DNA of 5,447 nt from Alphaproteobacteria bacterium (GTDB lineage Bacteria > Pseudomonadota > Alphaproteobacteria > CAAGCB01 > CAG-977). The position numbers and the translations under genes are program-made. Of the stretch, positions 1 to 4,756 are shown piece by piece. The number at the start of each line of letters is the position of its first letter. Position 1 is the stretch's first letter. The notes below the pieces were generated by a model. The model was given only the letters and a program-made list of their open reading frames with translations. It was not told where the DNA came from and searched no databases. The stretch covers positions 1 to 5,447 of the forward strand of contig CAAGCB010000033.1 in NCBI GenBank assembly GCA_900768185.1. Direction: 5' to 3'.

Positions 1-195
1 CGCGAAGCGCGCGTCGTCCGGCGGCTACGTCAAGAGGATTTAGCCGCACAAATACAGTTGAAAGGGATCAACATGGAGCGGGACAGCATAAGCCGAATTG
101 AAATCGGTACGCGCTTCGTGTCCGACTTTGAATTGAAGATATTTGCAGAAGTGCTGGGCGTTTCAGTAAATTGGCTTTTAGGTATAGACGAATAA
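1..195 (+). CDS. XRE-family helix-turn-helix transcriptional regulator (5' end missing)
   Basis: This is the C-terminal 64 residues of a reading frame open from the first base to TAA at 193-195. The start lies outside the window. Residues ~8-60 read as an XRE/Cro-CI (HTH_3) domain: LRQEDLAAQIQL fits helices 1-2, DSISRIEIGTRFVSDFEL fits the recognition helix and following turn, and the end, LGVSVNWLLGIDE, is the usual last helix of short single-domain XRE repressors. Family knowledge says such proteins bind operator DNA as dimers in the cytoplasm and often control nearby mobile-element genes. It is followed directly by a terminator and then by the separately promoted hicAB genes, so it is probably not in their operon. 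Which promoter it controls cannot be seen. The domain call is good; the role is inference. Confidence 0.85.
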   Translation, partial: REARVVRRLRQEDLAAQIQLKGINMERDSISRIEIGTRFVSDFELKIFAEVLGVSVNWLLGIDE

Positions 196-197
196 CG

Positions 198-230
198 GCG
201 GCGGGGCGATCCCGTCGCCGCTTTTCTTTT
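198..230 (+). terminator. Rho-independent terminator of the XRE gene
   Basis: GCGGCGGGG (198-206) pairs with CCC (211-213) and CGCCGC (216-221) around a CGAT loop, with GT bulged at 214-215. A T-rich tract, TTTTCTTTT (222-230), follows. The hairpin starts 2 bases after the XRE stop codon and should separate that gene from hicAB. Confidence 0.8.
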
Positions 231-244
231 ATAGGCGCATAAAA

Positions 245-295
245 TACGCATAATTTTTTCTCAAAACCTATTGACATGTACGCATTGAAGGCGTA
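245..295. promoter_or_regulatory. Candidate HicB/HicAB operator repeats around the hicAB promoter
   Basis: TACGCAT occurs at 245-251 and again at 279-285, 34 bp apart. The second copy forms an inverted repeat with GCGTA at 291-295 (TACGC, 7-base gap, GCGTA). That inverted repeat fills the spacer of the promoter and touches the -10 hexamer, so a protein bound there would block RNA polymerase. HicB antitoxins with a C-terminal DNA-binding domain are known to repress their own operons. Binding of HicB here is inference; the upstream XRE protein is an alternative ligand. Confidence 0.5.
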
Positions 296-299
296 TAAT
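271..299 (+). promoter_or_regulatory. Consensus sigma-A promoter of hicAB
   Basis: TTGACA (271-276) and TATAAT (294-299) are both perfect consensus hexamers separated by exactly 17 bp. An AT-rich stretch lies upstream (251-266). The expected transcription start is near 306, only a few bases before the GGAGG (311-315) of hicA, so the leader is very short. Such a strong promoter needs repression in a toxin-antitoxin locus, which fits the repeats described at 245-295. Confidence 0.88.
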
Positions 300-322
300 A
301 GTAAATGTAAGGAGGACAGCAG

Positions 323-496
323 ATGAAAACAAAAGACCTTATCGAGCTTTTAGAACGAAACGGCTGGAAGTTCAAGCGGCACGGCGCGAACCACGACATA
401 TACGTGAAGGACGGTCAAAGGGAAAGCGTCGTAAGGCACAGAGAAACCGACGAAGAGTTAGCAAAAGCAATCATCAAGCGGCGCGGGCTGAAATAA
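323..496 (+). CDS. hicA: HicA-family type II toxin (mRNA interferase)
   Basis: A 57-residue protein, a normal length for HicA, which is a small double-stranded-RNA-binding-fold ribonuclease that cleaves mRNA in the cytoplasm and is neutralised by HicB. The sequence follows the family pattern: an N-terminal helix (KDLIELLERNGW), then FKRHGANHDIYV with the expected catalytic histidine at residue 24, a short strand, then VVRHRETDEELAKAIIKRRGL at the C-terminus. The ATG start is fixed by GGAGG at 311-315 and by the family's usual N-terminus. The gene lies directly behind a consensus promoter and 52 bp before hicB, the common toxin-first order. It is too short to be picked up easily by ORF callers. 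Product identity is secure; toxicity in this host is inferred. Confidence 0.93.
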   Translation: MKTKDLIELLERNGWKFKRHGANHDIYVKDGQRESVVRHRETDEELAKAIIKRRGLK

Positions 497-502
497 GCCC
501 GC
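483..502 (+). other. Hairpin over the hicA stop codon, between toxin and antitoxin
   Basis: GCGGGCT (483-489) and AGCCCGC (496-502) form a perfect 7-bp GC-rich stem with a six-base loop that contains most of the hicA TAA stop (494-496). No T-tract follows, so it is not a classical terminator. It could slow ribosomes, shield the toxin message end from decay or set the toxin/antitoxin ratio. The structure is directly visible; the function is speculation. Confidence 0.4.
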
Positions 503-533
503 CGCCCTTGGCGATAATATATAGCACAGTTTC

Positions 534-546
534 AAGGAGGTATTCA
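534..546 (+). promoter_or_regulatory. Translation-start element AAGGAGGTATTCA before hicB
   Basis: This strong Shine-Dalgarno sequence (AAGGAGG) ends three bases before the hicB ATG at 549. Its 13 bases differ at only one position from the AAGGAGCTATTCA found in front of three genes of the downstream operon (2461, 2993, 4741). It gives hicB its own efficient start, independent of hicA translation. Confidence 0.75.
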
Positions 547-548
547 GA

Positions 549-950
549 ATGAAAAACGCATATCCCATCGTTATGACGCAGGGAAAAGAGTTCATCGTGG
601 TATTTGTCCCCGATTTCAATATCAATACGCAGGGCAAGGACGTTCCGGACGCGATCGAGATGGCGCGGGACGCAATCGGGCTTATGGGAATTGATATGCA
701 GGACGACGGCGAAGCATTGCCGGAAGCGTCGAGCATTGCAAGCGCACAAGCCGAAGCGCCGTCCGGCGCGATCGTTTCGCTGGTTGACGTTGATTTCGCG
801 GAGTACCGCAGAAAGAACGATATGCGCGTCGTGAAGAAGAATTGCACCATTCCTTCATGGCTTAACTTTGAAGCGGAGCGGGCTGGCGTGAATTTTTCCG
901 CCGTCCTGCAAGCGGCGCTTAAAAGCGAATTGCATATCACAAGCAGATAA
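549..950 (+). CDS. hicB: HicB-family antitoxin
   Basis: A 133-residue protein. Residues 1-~85 match the HicB partial RNase-H-like fold that covers the HicA active site: YPIVMTQGKEFIVVFVPDF is the first strand pair, followed by a DAIEMARDAIGLMGIDM helix and a D-rich P-containing linker typical of HicB. Residues ~94-128 (KKNCTIPSWLNFEAERAG, then VNFSAVLQAALKSEL) have the strand-helix-helix pattern of a ribbon-helix-helix DNA-binding domain. The protein should both neutralise HicA and repress the promoter at 271-299. The ATG follows AAGGAGG at 534-540. The stop is 12 bases before a strong terminator, so the operon contains just these two genes. The family call is firm; the C-terminal RHH assignment is from pattern only. 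Confidence 0.92.
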   Translation: MKNAYPIVMTQGKEFIVVFVPDFNINTQGKDVPDAIEMARDAIGLMGIDMQDDGEALPEASSIASAQAEAPSGAIVSLVDVDFAEYRRKNDMRVVKKNCTIPSWLNFEAERAGVNFSAVLQAALKSELHITSR

Positions 951-962
951 TCAGAGAGGGCG

Positions 963-988
963 AAGGGCGGCAGAAATGCCGCCCTTTT
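963..988 (+). terminator. Rho-independent terminator of hicAB
   Basis: AAGGGCGGCA (963-972) pairs perfectly with TGCCGCCCTT (977-986) over a GAAA tetraloop, a stable GNRA loop. The stem runs into TTTT at 985-988. It should end the hicAB transcript and insulate it from the transposase gene starting 30 bases later. Confidence 0.88.
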
Positions 989-1017
989 GTCATATTCGGA
1001 AGCTGGAGGAAGGAAGA

Positions 1018-2055
1018 ATGCACAAACACTTGACTTGGACAGACCGCCTAAAAATCGAAAAAGGCTTGAAAGAGGGCTTGAAGCCTTGCGCGATTGCTGA
1101 CCGTCTGCACGTCCACAATACAACGATATACAGGGAGTTGAAGCGCGGACGCTATACGCATTTGAATTCCGACTTGACGACCGAAGAACGCTATTCGCCG
1201 GAGATCGCGCAACAGCGCTATGAAGAGAACCTAAAAGCCAAAGGCGGCGAATTGAAGATCGGCAACGATTACGAATTATCCGCCTTCATCGAAAAGAAGA
1301 TCGGCGAAGAAGGCTATTCCCCCGCCGCCGTCGTCGGAGAAATCAAGCGGCTGGGGCTGACCTTCAAAACGGAGATCAGCGAAAAGACGATCTATAATTA
1401 CATCGACAAGGGTATATTCTACGGGATCAGCCGCGAGAGCTTGCCGGAACACGGGGAGCGGAAGCGGAAGTATGACAAGGTGGAGCGGAAGAAAGCCGCC
1501 CGCGCGCCGCAGGGCGAAAGCATAGAGGAACGCCCGCAGGAAATCAACGATCGGCAGACCTTCGGACATTGGGAAGGCGATTGCGTATGCGGGAAGAAGC
1601 GGACGAAGGAAACCTTGTTCGTTCTTTCGGAGCGCTTGACGCGGAACGAAATTATTATCAAAATGCCGGATCAGACCGCCGCCAGCGTCGTGGCGGCGCT
1701 GAACAAGTTAGAACGACGCTTCGGGAAGAAGTTTTCACAGATATTCAAAAGCATTACGTTTGACAACGGATCGGAATTCATGGATTGCGCCGGAATTGAA
1801 AAATCCGTCTACGGCAAAGACCGGAAGCGCACGAAGGTTTACTATTGCCACCCGTACAGCGCATACGAACGCGGCACGAATGAGAACATAAACAAAATGA
1901 TACGGCGGTTCTTGCCGAAAGGAACAGACTTCCGGAAAGTAACCGCCGCATATATTCAGCGCGTCGAAACGTGGATCAACAATTACCCGCGCGAGATTTT
2001 AGGCTTTGAAACGTCCGGATCGCTCTTTGAAAGATACGTCGCCGAAGCCGCTTGA
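1018..2055 (+). CDS. IS30-family DDE transposase
   Basis: A 345-residue protein, the normal IS30 size. Residues ~4-45 are the N-terminal HTH that binds the element ends (LTWTDRLKIEKGLKEG, then IADRLHVHNTTIYRELKRG). A second HTH-like segment lies around 98-130 (GYSPAAVVGEIK to SEKTIYNYID). The RNase-H-like catalytic core starts at GHWEGD. Likely catalytic residues are D188 (WEGD), D249 (TFDNGSEF) and E289 (RGTNEN), followed by the IS30 signature NKMIRRFLPKGTDF. The D249-E289 gap is 39 residues versus 33 in IS30 itself, owing to a basic insert near 262-272. The ATG is chosen for GGAGG at 1005-1009; the ATG at 976 lies inside the hicB terminator. No frameshift or stop interrupts it, so it looks intact. 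No clear terminal inverted repeats are visible at 951-1017 or 2056-2201, so a complete insertion sequence cannot be outlined. Confidence 0.93.
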   Translation: MHKHLTWTDRLKIEKGLKEGLKPCAIADRLHVHNTTIYRELKRGRYTHLNSDLTTEERYSPEIAQQRYEENLKAKGGELKIGNDYELSAFIEKKIGEEGYSPAAVVGEIKRLGLTFKTEISEKTIYNYIDKGIFYGISRESLPEHGERKRKYDKVERKKAARAPQGESIEERPQEINDRQTFGHWEGDCVCGKKRTKETLFVLSERLTRNEIIIKMPDQTAASVVAALNKLERRFGKKFSQIFKSITFDNGSEFMDCAGIEKSVYGKDRKRTKVYYCHPYSAYERGTNENINKMIRRFLPKGTDFRKVTAAYIQRVETWINNYPREILGFETSGSLFERYVAEAA

Positions 2056-2096
2056 AGCCTTCTGAAAAAATATTTTAGTTTTTTCTGCTTTTACTC

Positions 2097-2125
2097 TTGA
2101 CTTTTGCGGTTGTTGAGAGTATCAT
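2097..2125 (+). promoter_or_regulatory. Promoter-like motif TTGACT-17-TATCAT
   Basis: TTGACT (2097-2102) and TATCAT (2120-2125) are spaced by 17 bp, each one mismatch from sigma-A consensus, in an AT-rich setting. The predicted start (about 2131-2133) falls at the beginning of the terminator stem. Transcripts would therefore be either very short or regulated by attenuation before reaching the HTH gene and operon. Confidence 0.5.
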
Positions 2126-2127
2126 TA

Positions 2128-2170
2128 AATGCAGAAGAAACCGTTACGGTTTTTCCTGCATTATTTTTTT
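2128..2170 (+). terminator. Long terminator or attenuator hairpin before the orphan HTH gene
   Basis: Two 16-base arms, 2128-2143 and 2147-2162, pair around a TTA loop with one mismatch (2135/2155) and one G-U pair. A (2163) and seven T (2164-2170) follow. The orientation suits + strand termination only; there is no matching T-run for the other strand. It most simply ends the transposase transcript, but its place just after a promoter-like motif also permits attenuation of the downstream genes. Confidence 0.8.
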
Positions 2171-2201
2171 ATCCGAAGGCAGGCGGAAGGAGGTTAAAAC
2201 A

Positions 2202-2453
2202 TTGAACGGATACAGTTATTTGACGCTGGAACAGCGCCGCGAGATCGAAAGAATGTATGCAGAGGGTGAACGCGTTGTTGACATTGCCGCCCGTCTGAAA
2301 AGGAGCGCCGCCGCTATCTACGAAGAGTTGAAGCGTGGCTATACGGGAGAGTTTGACGGCTACGCCCGCCCGAAGTACAGCGCCGATCTTGCGCAAGCGA
2401 CGGTGCAAGAGAATTTCCGACGCAGAGGAAACCGACGCGGCGCGAATTGCTGA
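2202..2453 (+). CDS. Stand-alone IS30-type helix-turn-helix protein
   Basis: An 83-residue protein starting at TTG, chosen because AAGGAGG (2187-2193) sits 8 bases before it and because the HTH begins right after (YLTLEQRREIERMY). Its whole length aligns with residues ~3-76 of the neighbouring transposase: LT, R..IE, EG, IA.RL, IY.ELKRG, YT, YS...AQ and EN followed a few residues later by G are shared, with about 20 identities in the first 46 columns. It lacks any catalytic core. The HTH_38-like domain should bind DNA in the cytoplasm. It may be a domesticated regulator of the operon starting 22 bp downstream, or a competitor of the transposase at its binding sites. It could also be a transposase remnant, but the clean ending and good ribosome site favour a real gene. 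The arginine-rich tail (FRRRGNRRG) fits DNA contact. Confidence 0.78.
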   Translation: MNGYSYLTLEQRREIERMYAEGERVVDIAARLKRSAAAIYEELKRGYTGEFDGYARPKYSADLAQATVQENFRRRGNRRGANC

Positions 2454-2460
2454 AATACGA

Positions 2461-2473
2461 AAGGAGCTATTCA
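2461..2473 (+). repeat. Repeated translation-start element AAGGAGCTATTCA, copy 1 of the operon
   Basis: The exact 13-mer also occurs at 2993-3005 and 4741-4753, each time 2-3 bases before an ATG, and with one change at 534-546 before hicB. All three operon copies are preceded by A, and copies 1 and 3 share the longer string CGAAAGGAGCTATTCAAT. It serves as the ribosome site of the gene at 2476. Confidence 0.8.
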
Positions 2474-2475
2474 AT

Positions 2476-2985
2476 ATGACACAGTTTAACAACGAGCTTT
2501 ACGCGGGGTTCTTGCCGGAAGCGGGCGCCGCGCGCTTCGAGGGAAAGCGGGGCTTCTATCCTGCAATGACGGCGGAAGAATACAGAGCGCTTCCGCTTCC
2601 GATGAAATGCGCAACGTGGGACGCGCGCGTTCAGTATGTGATCTTCGATAGCTATTTCAGAGATTATGAGCTTTCCGGAAAAGTCGAGGTTCACGCCGAA
2701 AACGCATTCAAGGCGCTTTTCCGCCACAGCGAAACCGACACGCAGTTATACAGCGTTTGCGCCGTTCGCCTTTTTGACGGAACGCGCGTTGCGGCGAAGT
2801 GGGTTCAAGACAGCGTTTCGGGCGCATTCCGGATTGTAACGACTTCCGGAAACGTGCTGGGTACGCAAGGCGGCTTTCGCGGACATATCCCCGAAAACTG
2901 CAAGAAGCGGGACGACGGGACGTGGGGGCTTTTCCCGCTTGATCGCACAGCAGACCGCAAGCAGATTATACGCGTCGCATTTTGA
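2476..2985 (+). CDS. Conserved-looking protein of unknown function, 169 aa
   Basis: No enzyme motif, signal peptide or membrane segment is visible, so this should be a cytoplasmic protein. An N-terminal part (1-45) ends with MTAEEYRALPLPMKCA. A compact alpha/beta-looking part follows: VQYVIFDSYFRDYEL, VEVHAENAFKALFRH, LYSVCAVRLFDGTRVAAKWV and a Gly-rich end, GNVLGTQGGFRGHIPE, then DDGTWGLFPLDR. Similar small proteins (strand, helix, then CAVRLFDG) are, as far as I recall, common in clostridial mobile elements as domains of unknown function; I cannot verify this. The ATG at 2476 is chosen for the AAGGAG at 2461. The open frame extends up to 2335, but that part overlaps the HTH gene. It is the first gene of the closely spaced operon. 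Confidence 0.8.
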   Translation: MTQFNNELYAGFLPEAGAARFEGKRGFYPAMTAEEYRALPLPMKCATWDARVQYVIFDSYFRDYELSGKVEVHAENAFKALFRHSETDTQLYSVCAVRLFDGTRVAAKWVQDSVSGAFRIVTTSGNVLGTQGGFRGHIPENCKKRDDGTWGLFPLDRTADRKQIIRVAF

Positions 2986-2992
2986 CACGGGA

Positions 2993-3005
2993 AAGGAGCT
3001 ATTCA
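2993..3005 (+). repeat. Repeated translation-start element AAGGAGCTATTCA, copy 2
   Basis: Identical over 13 bases to the copies at 2461 and 4741. It lies between the stop of the 169-aa gene (2985) and the ATG at 3008. The sequences on either side differ from the other copies, so only the start element itself is repeated. Confidence 0.8.
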
Positions 3006-3007
3006 CC

Positions 3008-3232
3008 ATGAGCGACAGAAGAACAGCGTTTGACGCTATCACGAAGGACAAGCCCACGCTGGCGGGCTTCCTTCGTTCCCTTCCTTGCATTGAAGCGCCG
3101 TGGGACGCGGCTTTTCAGAAGCGTTATTGCTCTTCCTGCACGGCGGAGAATTGCGACGCTTGCGCGAATGAGCAGTTCCGGAACAATCCGGAATGGTGGC
3201 TTTCCCTTCCGGCGGCGGAGGTGGAACAATGA
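3008..3232 (+). CDS. Small cysteine-cluster (probable zinc-binding) protein, 74 aa
   Basis: The protein carries C41, C44, C49 and C52 in the pattern C-x2-C-x4-C-x2-C (YCSSCTAENCDAC), with an additional C27, and ends with an aromatic stretch (NPEWWLSLP). The four-cysteine knot could hold one zinc ion or an iron-sulfur cluster. Zinc is the simpler guess for such a small cytoplasmic protein, where it would form a protein or nucleic-acid binding module. The start is supported by the AAGGAGCTATTCA element. Its stop overlaps the next start as ATGA (3229-3232), which predicts translational coupling with the cell wall hydrolase. No specific function is recognised. Confidence 0.78.
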   Translation: MSDRRTAFDAITKDKPTLAGFLRSLPCIEAPWDAAFQKRYCSSCTAENCDACANEQFRNNPEWWLSLPAAEVEQ

Positions 3233-3960
3233 CGGCGGATCGGGCGCGCGGAGCGCTTGCCGTCCTGCAAGACGCGGACGGGAAGTTTATTTGCGAAGTG
3301 CCTTGCGGTTACATAGTCGAGCAGACAGCCAGCGCACACAAGCCCCGGCGGATACAGGCACAACGACGGCGGCGGGCAATGCTTCGCCGTCGCGTCGCCC
3401 TTACGGTTGCATTGCTGACCGTTGCCGCCCTTCTTGCGGCGCTTATGCCGTGGAGCGGGAGCGGTGCGGCGGACAAGCCGAAGGACACGACCGCCGGAAC
3501 ACTTGAAGAGGTACACCAGCCGACCGCCGTTCTTCTTCCTTCGAGCGGGACGGTGGCGGGATATGTGCCGAACGCGGCGGAGGTTGAAGCCCTTGCAAAG
3601 CTGATCTACGGCGAAGCGGGGATCGTTCCTTCTACGACGGAGCAAGCGGCGGTTGTATGGTGCGTTCTGAACCGCGTTGACGATCCGCGCTTCCCCGACA
3701 CGGTGCTGGAGGTTATCGAAGCGCCCTATCAGTTCAGCGGCTACGATCCCGAATATCCCGTGAAAGAGGAATTCGCCCTTCTTGCGGCGGACGTGCTGAC
3801 ACGATACCGCGCGGAGCGGGACGGCGAAGAAAACGTCGGGCGGGTGCTTCCGGCGGAATACTGCTTCTTCACGGGCGACGGGCGGCGCAATCACTTCACA
3901 ACGGAATGGAAAAGTACGGATTGCTTCGGCTGGACGCTTGAAAGCCCGTACACGAATTAA
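3229..3960 (+). CDS. Membrane-anchored SleB-type (Hydrolase_2) cell wall hydrolase
   Basis: A 243-residue protein. Residues 1-55 are cytoplasmic and end in an Arg-rich block (RRIQAQRRRRAMLRRR). Residues ~56-74 form one membrane helix (VALTVALLTVAALLAAL), so by the positive-inside rule the C-terminus faces the cell wall. A Thr/Ser/Pro linker (~76-112) leads to a SleB/Hydrolase_2 domain from ~115 to 243: ALAKLIYGEAGIVPS with the probable catalytic E129, EQAAVVWCVLNRVDDPRFPDT, then YQFSGYD. SleB relatives are lytic transglycosylases that cut peptidoglycan glycan strands. In phages and conjugative elements, anchored muralytic enzymes open the wall locally. The absence of a cleavable signal peptide and the lack of a holin nearby argue for a wall-remodelling role over burst lysis. 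The start is fixed by the ATGA overlap with the upstream gene. The domain call is solid; the conjugation role is inference. Confidence 0.88.
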   Translation: MTADRARGALAVLQDADGKFICEVPCGYIVEQTASAHKPRRIQAQRRRRAMLRRRVALTVALLTVAALLAALMPWSGSGAADKPKDTTAGTLEEVHQPTAVLLPSSGTVAGYVPNAAEVEALAKLIYGEAGIVPSTTEQAAVVWCVLNRVDDPRFPDTVLEVIEAPYQFSGYDPEYPVKEEFALLAADVLTRYRAERDGEENVGRVLPAEYCFFTGDGRRNHFTTEWKSTDCFGWTLESPYTN

Positions 3961-3973
3961 GGAGGGGCGGCGA

Positions 3974-4414
3974 ATGCTTGAAATCAGACCTACGCACTTA
4001 AAGCCCGCCCGCGAGTTCGTCGGGAAATACCATCGGCACAATATACCGCCAGTTGGCGGAAAGTTCGCGATTTCCTGCTTTGAAGGCGAACGGCTTTGCG
4101 GCGTTGCAATATGCGGCAGACCTACGGCGCGGAAACTTGACGACGGCGCGACGCTTGAAATCTATCGGAATTGCACCGACGGGACAAGAAACGCTTGTAC
4201 GAAACTGTACGGCGCTTGTGTCCGGATCGCCCGCGATATGGGATACAAGAAGGTCATTACCTACACGCTGGAGAGCGAAAACGGCGCTTCCCTTCGCGCG
4301 GCAAACTTCACGTTCGCGGGATCGGCGGGCGGGATCGCTTGGACAGGGACACGCCGCCGCGATTACTACGTATCGCCGGAAGAAATGAAAAACCGATGGG
4401 AATATGTACTTTGA
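3974..4414 (+). CDS. XF1762-family protein (GNAT-like, phage and mobile-element associated)
   Basis: A 146-residue protein starting at ATG 3974, 13 bases after the hydrolase stop, with GGAGG at 3961-3965. Recognised by the family pattern KYHRHNIPPVGGKFAIS (18-34), LCGVAICGRPTARKLDDG (41-58), LEIYRNCTDGTRNACTKLYG (61-80) and YKKVITYTLESENGASLRAA (91-110). The order of strands and helices resembles a GNAT acyltransferase: the RxxxDGT.NACS/T-like segment lies where acetyl-CoA binding begins, and Y-TLES is a core strand. Members of this family are known mainly from prophages and similar elements. The reaction and substrate are not established to my knowledge. No membrane segment is seen. The family call is confident; the enzymatic role is uncertain. 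Confidence 0.85.
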   Translation: MLEIRPTHLKPAREFVGKYHRHNIPPVGGKFAISCFEGERLCGVAICGRPTARKLDDGATLEIYRNCTDGTRNACTKLYGACVRIARDMGYKKVITYTLESENGASLRAANFTFAGSAGGIAWTGTRRRDYYVSPEEMKNRWEYVL

Positions 4415-4428
4415 AAGGAGCGGCACAC

Positions 4429-4731
4429 ATGAAGGACAACAAAAGCGGCTGGCAGTTCCCGAAGGCGCTTGAAATCATCAAGTGCAAGGAAGGCAACAAA
4501 GAGTTTATGAAGGAGCGTCCGGCGCGTCGCCCGTTCGGAAACACCGTGCTTATTTGCGAATATCCGATCGACGACACGGCGGCGGAAGAGCCGAACGCGA
4601 AGTTGATTACATGGCGGCTTGCGAAGCGCGCCGCACGGGACTTCTTGCGCGTTTCCTTTATGCCTTCGGCTATCGTATCGGCGGCGACGCATGGCGGGAA
4701 AACCGCCGTCCGCGTCTACGGTAAATATTAA
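4429..4731 (+). CDS. Hypothetical protein, 100 aa
   Basis: Not recognised. It starts at ATG 4429 after AAAGGAG (4414-4420), 14 bases behind the XF1762-type gene. The sequence is basic overall, with a central acidic patch (YPIDDTAAEEPNAK, 46-59) followed by a predicted basic helix (WRLAKRAARDFLRV) and a beta-like ending (TAVRVYGKY). There are no Cys pairs, membrane segment or catalytic motif. A longer open frame reaches back to 4171 but overlaps the upstream gene out of frame and lacks a good ribosome site, so the short form is chosen. Operon position suggests an accessory function shared with its neighbours. Confidence 0.72.
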   Translation: MKDNKSGWQFPKALEIIKCKEGNKEFMKERPARRPFGNTVLICEYPIDDTAAEEPNAKLITWRLAKRAARDFLRVSFMPSAIVSAATHGGKTAVRVYGKY

Positions 4732-4740
4732 ATCACACGA

Positions 4741-4753
4741 AAGGAGCTATTCA
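4741..4753 (+). repeat. Repeated translation-start element AAGGAGCTATTCA, copy 3
   Basis: Third exact copy of the 13-mer, three bases before ATG 4757. With copy 1 it shares CGAAAGGAGCTATTCAAT (4739-4756 region); with copy 2 it shares the preceding CACG. Confidence 0.8.
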
Positions 4754-4756
4754 ATT

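Larger units (their letters stand above)
2056..2201. other. AT-rich intergenic region between the two IS30-type HTH genes
   Basis: This 146-bp gap is clearly more AT-rich than its surroundings. It holds a weak A/T hairpin (GAAAAAA at 2064-2070 with TTTTTTC at 2079-2085), a promoter-like pair (2097-2125), a strong terminator hairpin (2128-2170) and the AAGGAGG (2187-2193) of the next gene. A continuous frame from TTG 2097 crosses it, but that would place the coding start upstream of the terminator, so the later TTG is preferred. Confidence 0.6.

Noticed and set aside
976..1017. Upstream ATG start for the transposase
   Set aside because: It falls in the loop and right arm of the hicB terminator and has no Shine-Dalgarno. 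ATG 1018 has GGAGG at the right distance and matches the usual IS30 N-terminus.
458..1123. Open frame of about 221 codons on the minus strand over hicB
   Set aside because: It runs through hicB, the hicAB terminator and the transposase start, with no ribosome site and no recognisable domain. hicB is certain on the other strand.
2064..2085. A/T-only hairpin just after the transposase stop as its terminator
   Set aside because: The 7-bp stem is almost all A-T with an 8-base loop and would be weak. The hairpin at 2128-2170 is a far better terminator.
2097..2201. N-terminal extension of the orphan HTH protein from TTG 2097
   Set aside because: It would begin in the -35-like hexamer, read through a strong terminator hairpin and lack a ribosome site, and the extra residues do not match the homologous transposase N-terminus.
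2335..2475. N-terminal extension of the 169-aa gene
   Set aside because: The extra frame overlaps the HTH gene and would translate the repeated start element AAGGAGCTATTCA, which is clearly a non-coding leader at the other copies.
3124..4041. Open frame of about 305 codons on the minus strand
   Set aside because: It lies antisense to the hydrolase gene, is Arg/Pro/Cys-rich low-quality sequence without any domain, and reflects few stop codons opposite GC-rich codons. The + strand gene carries clear family motifs.
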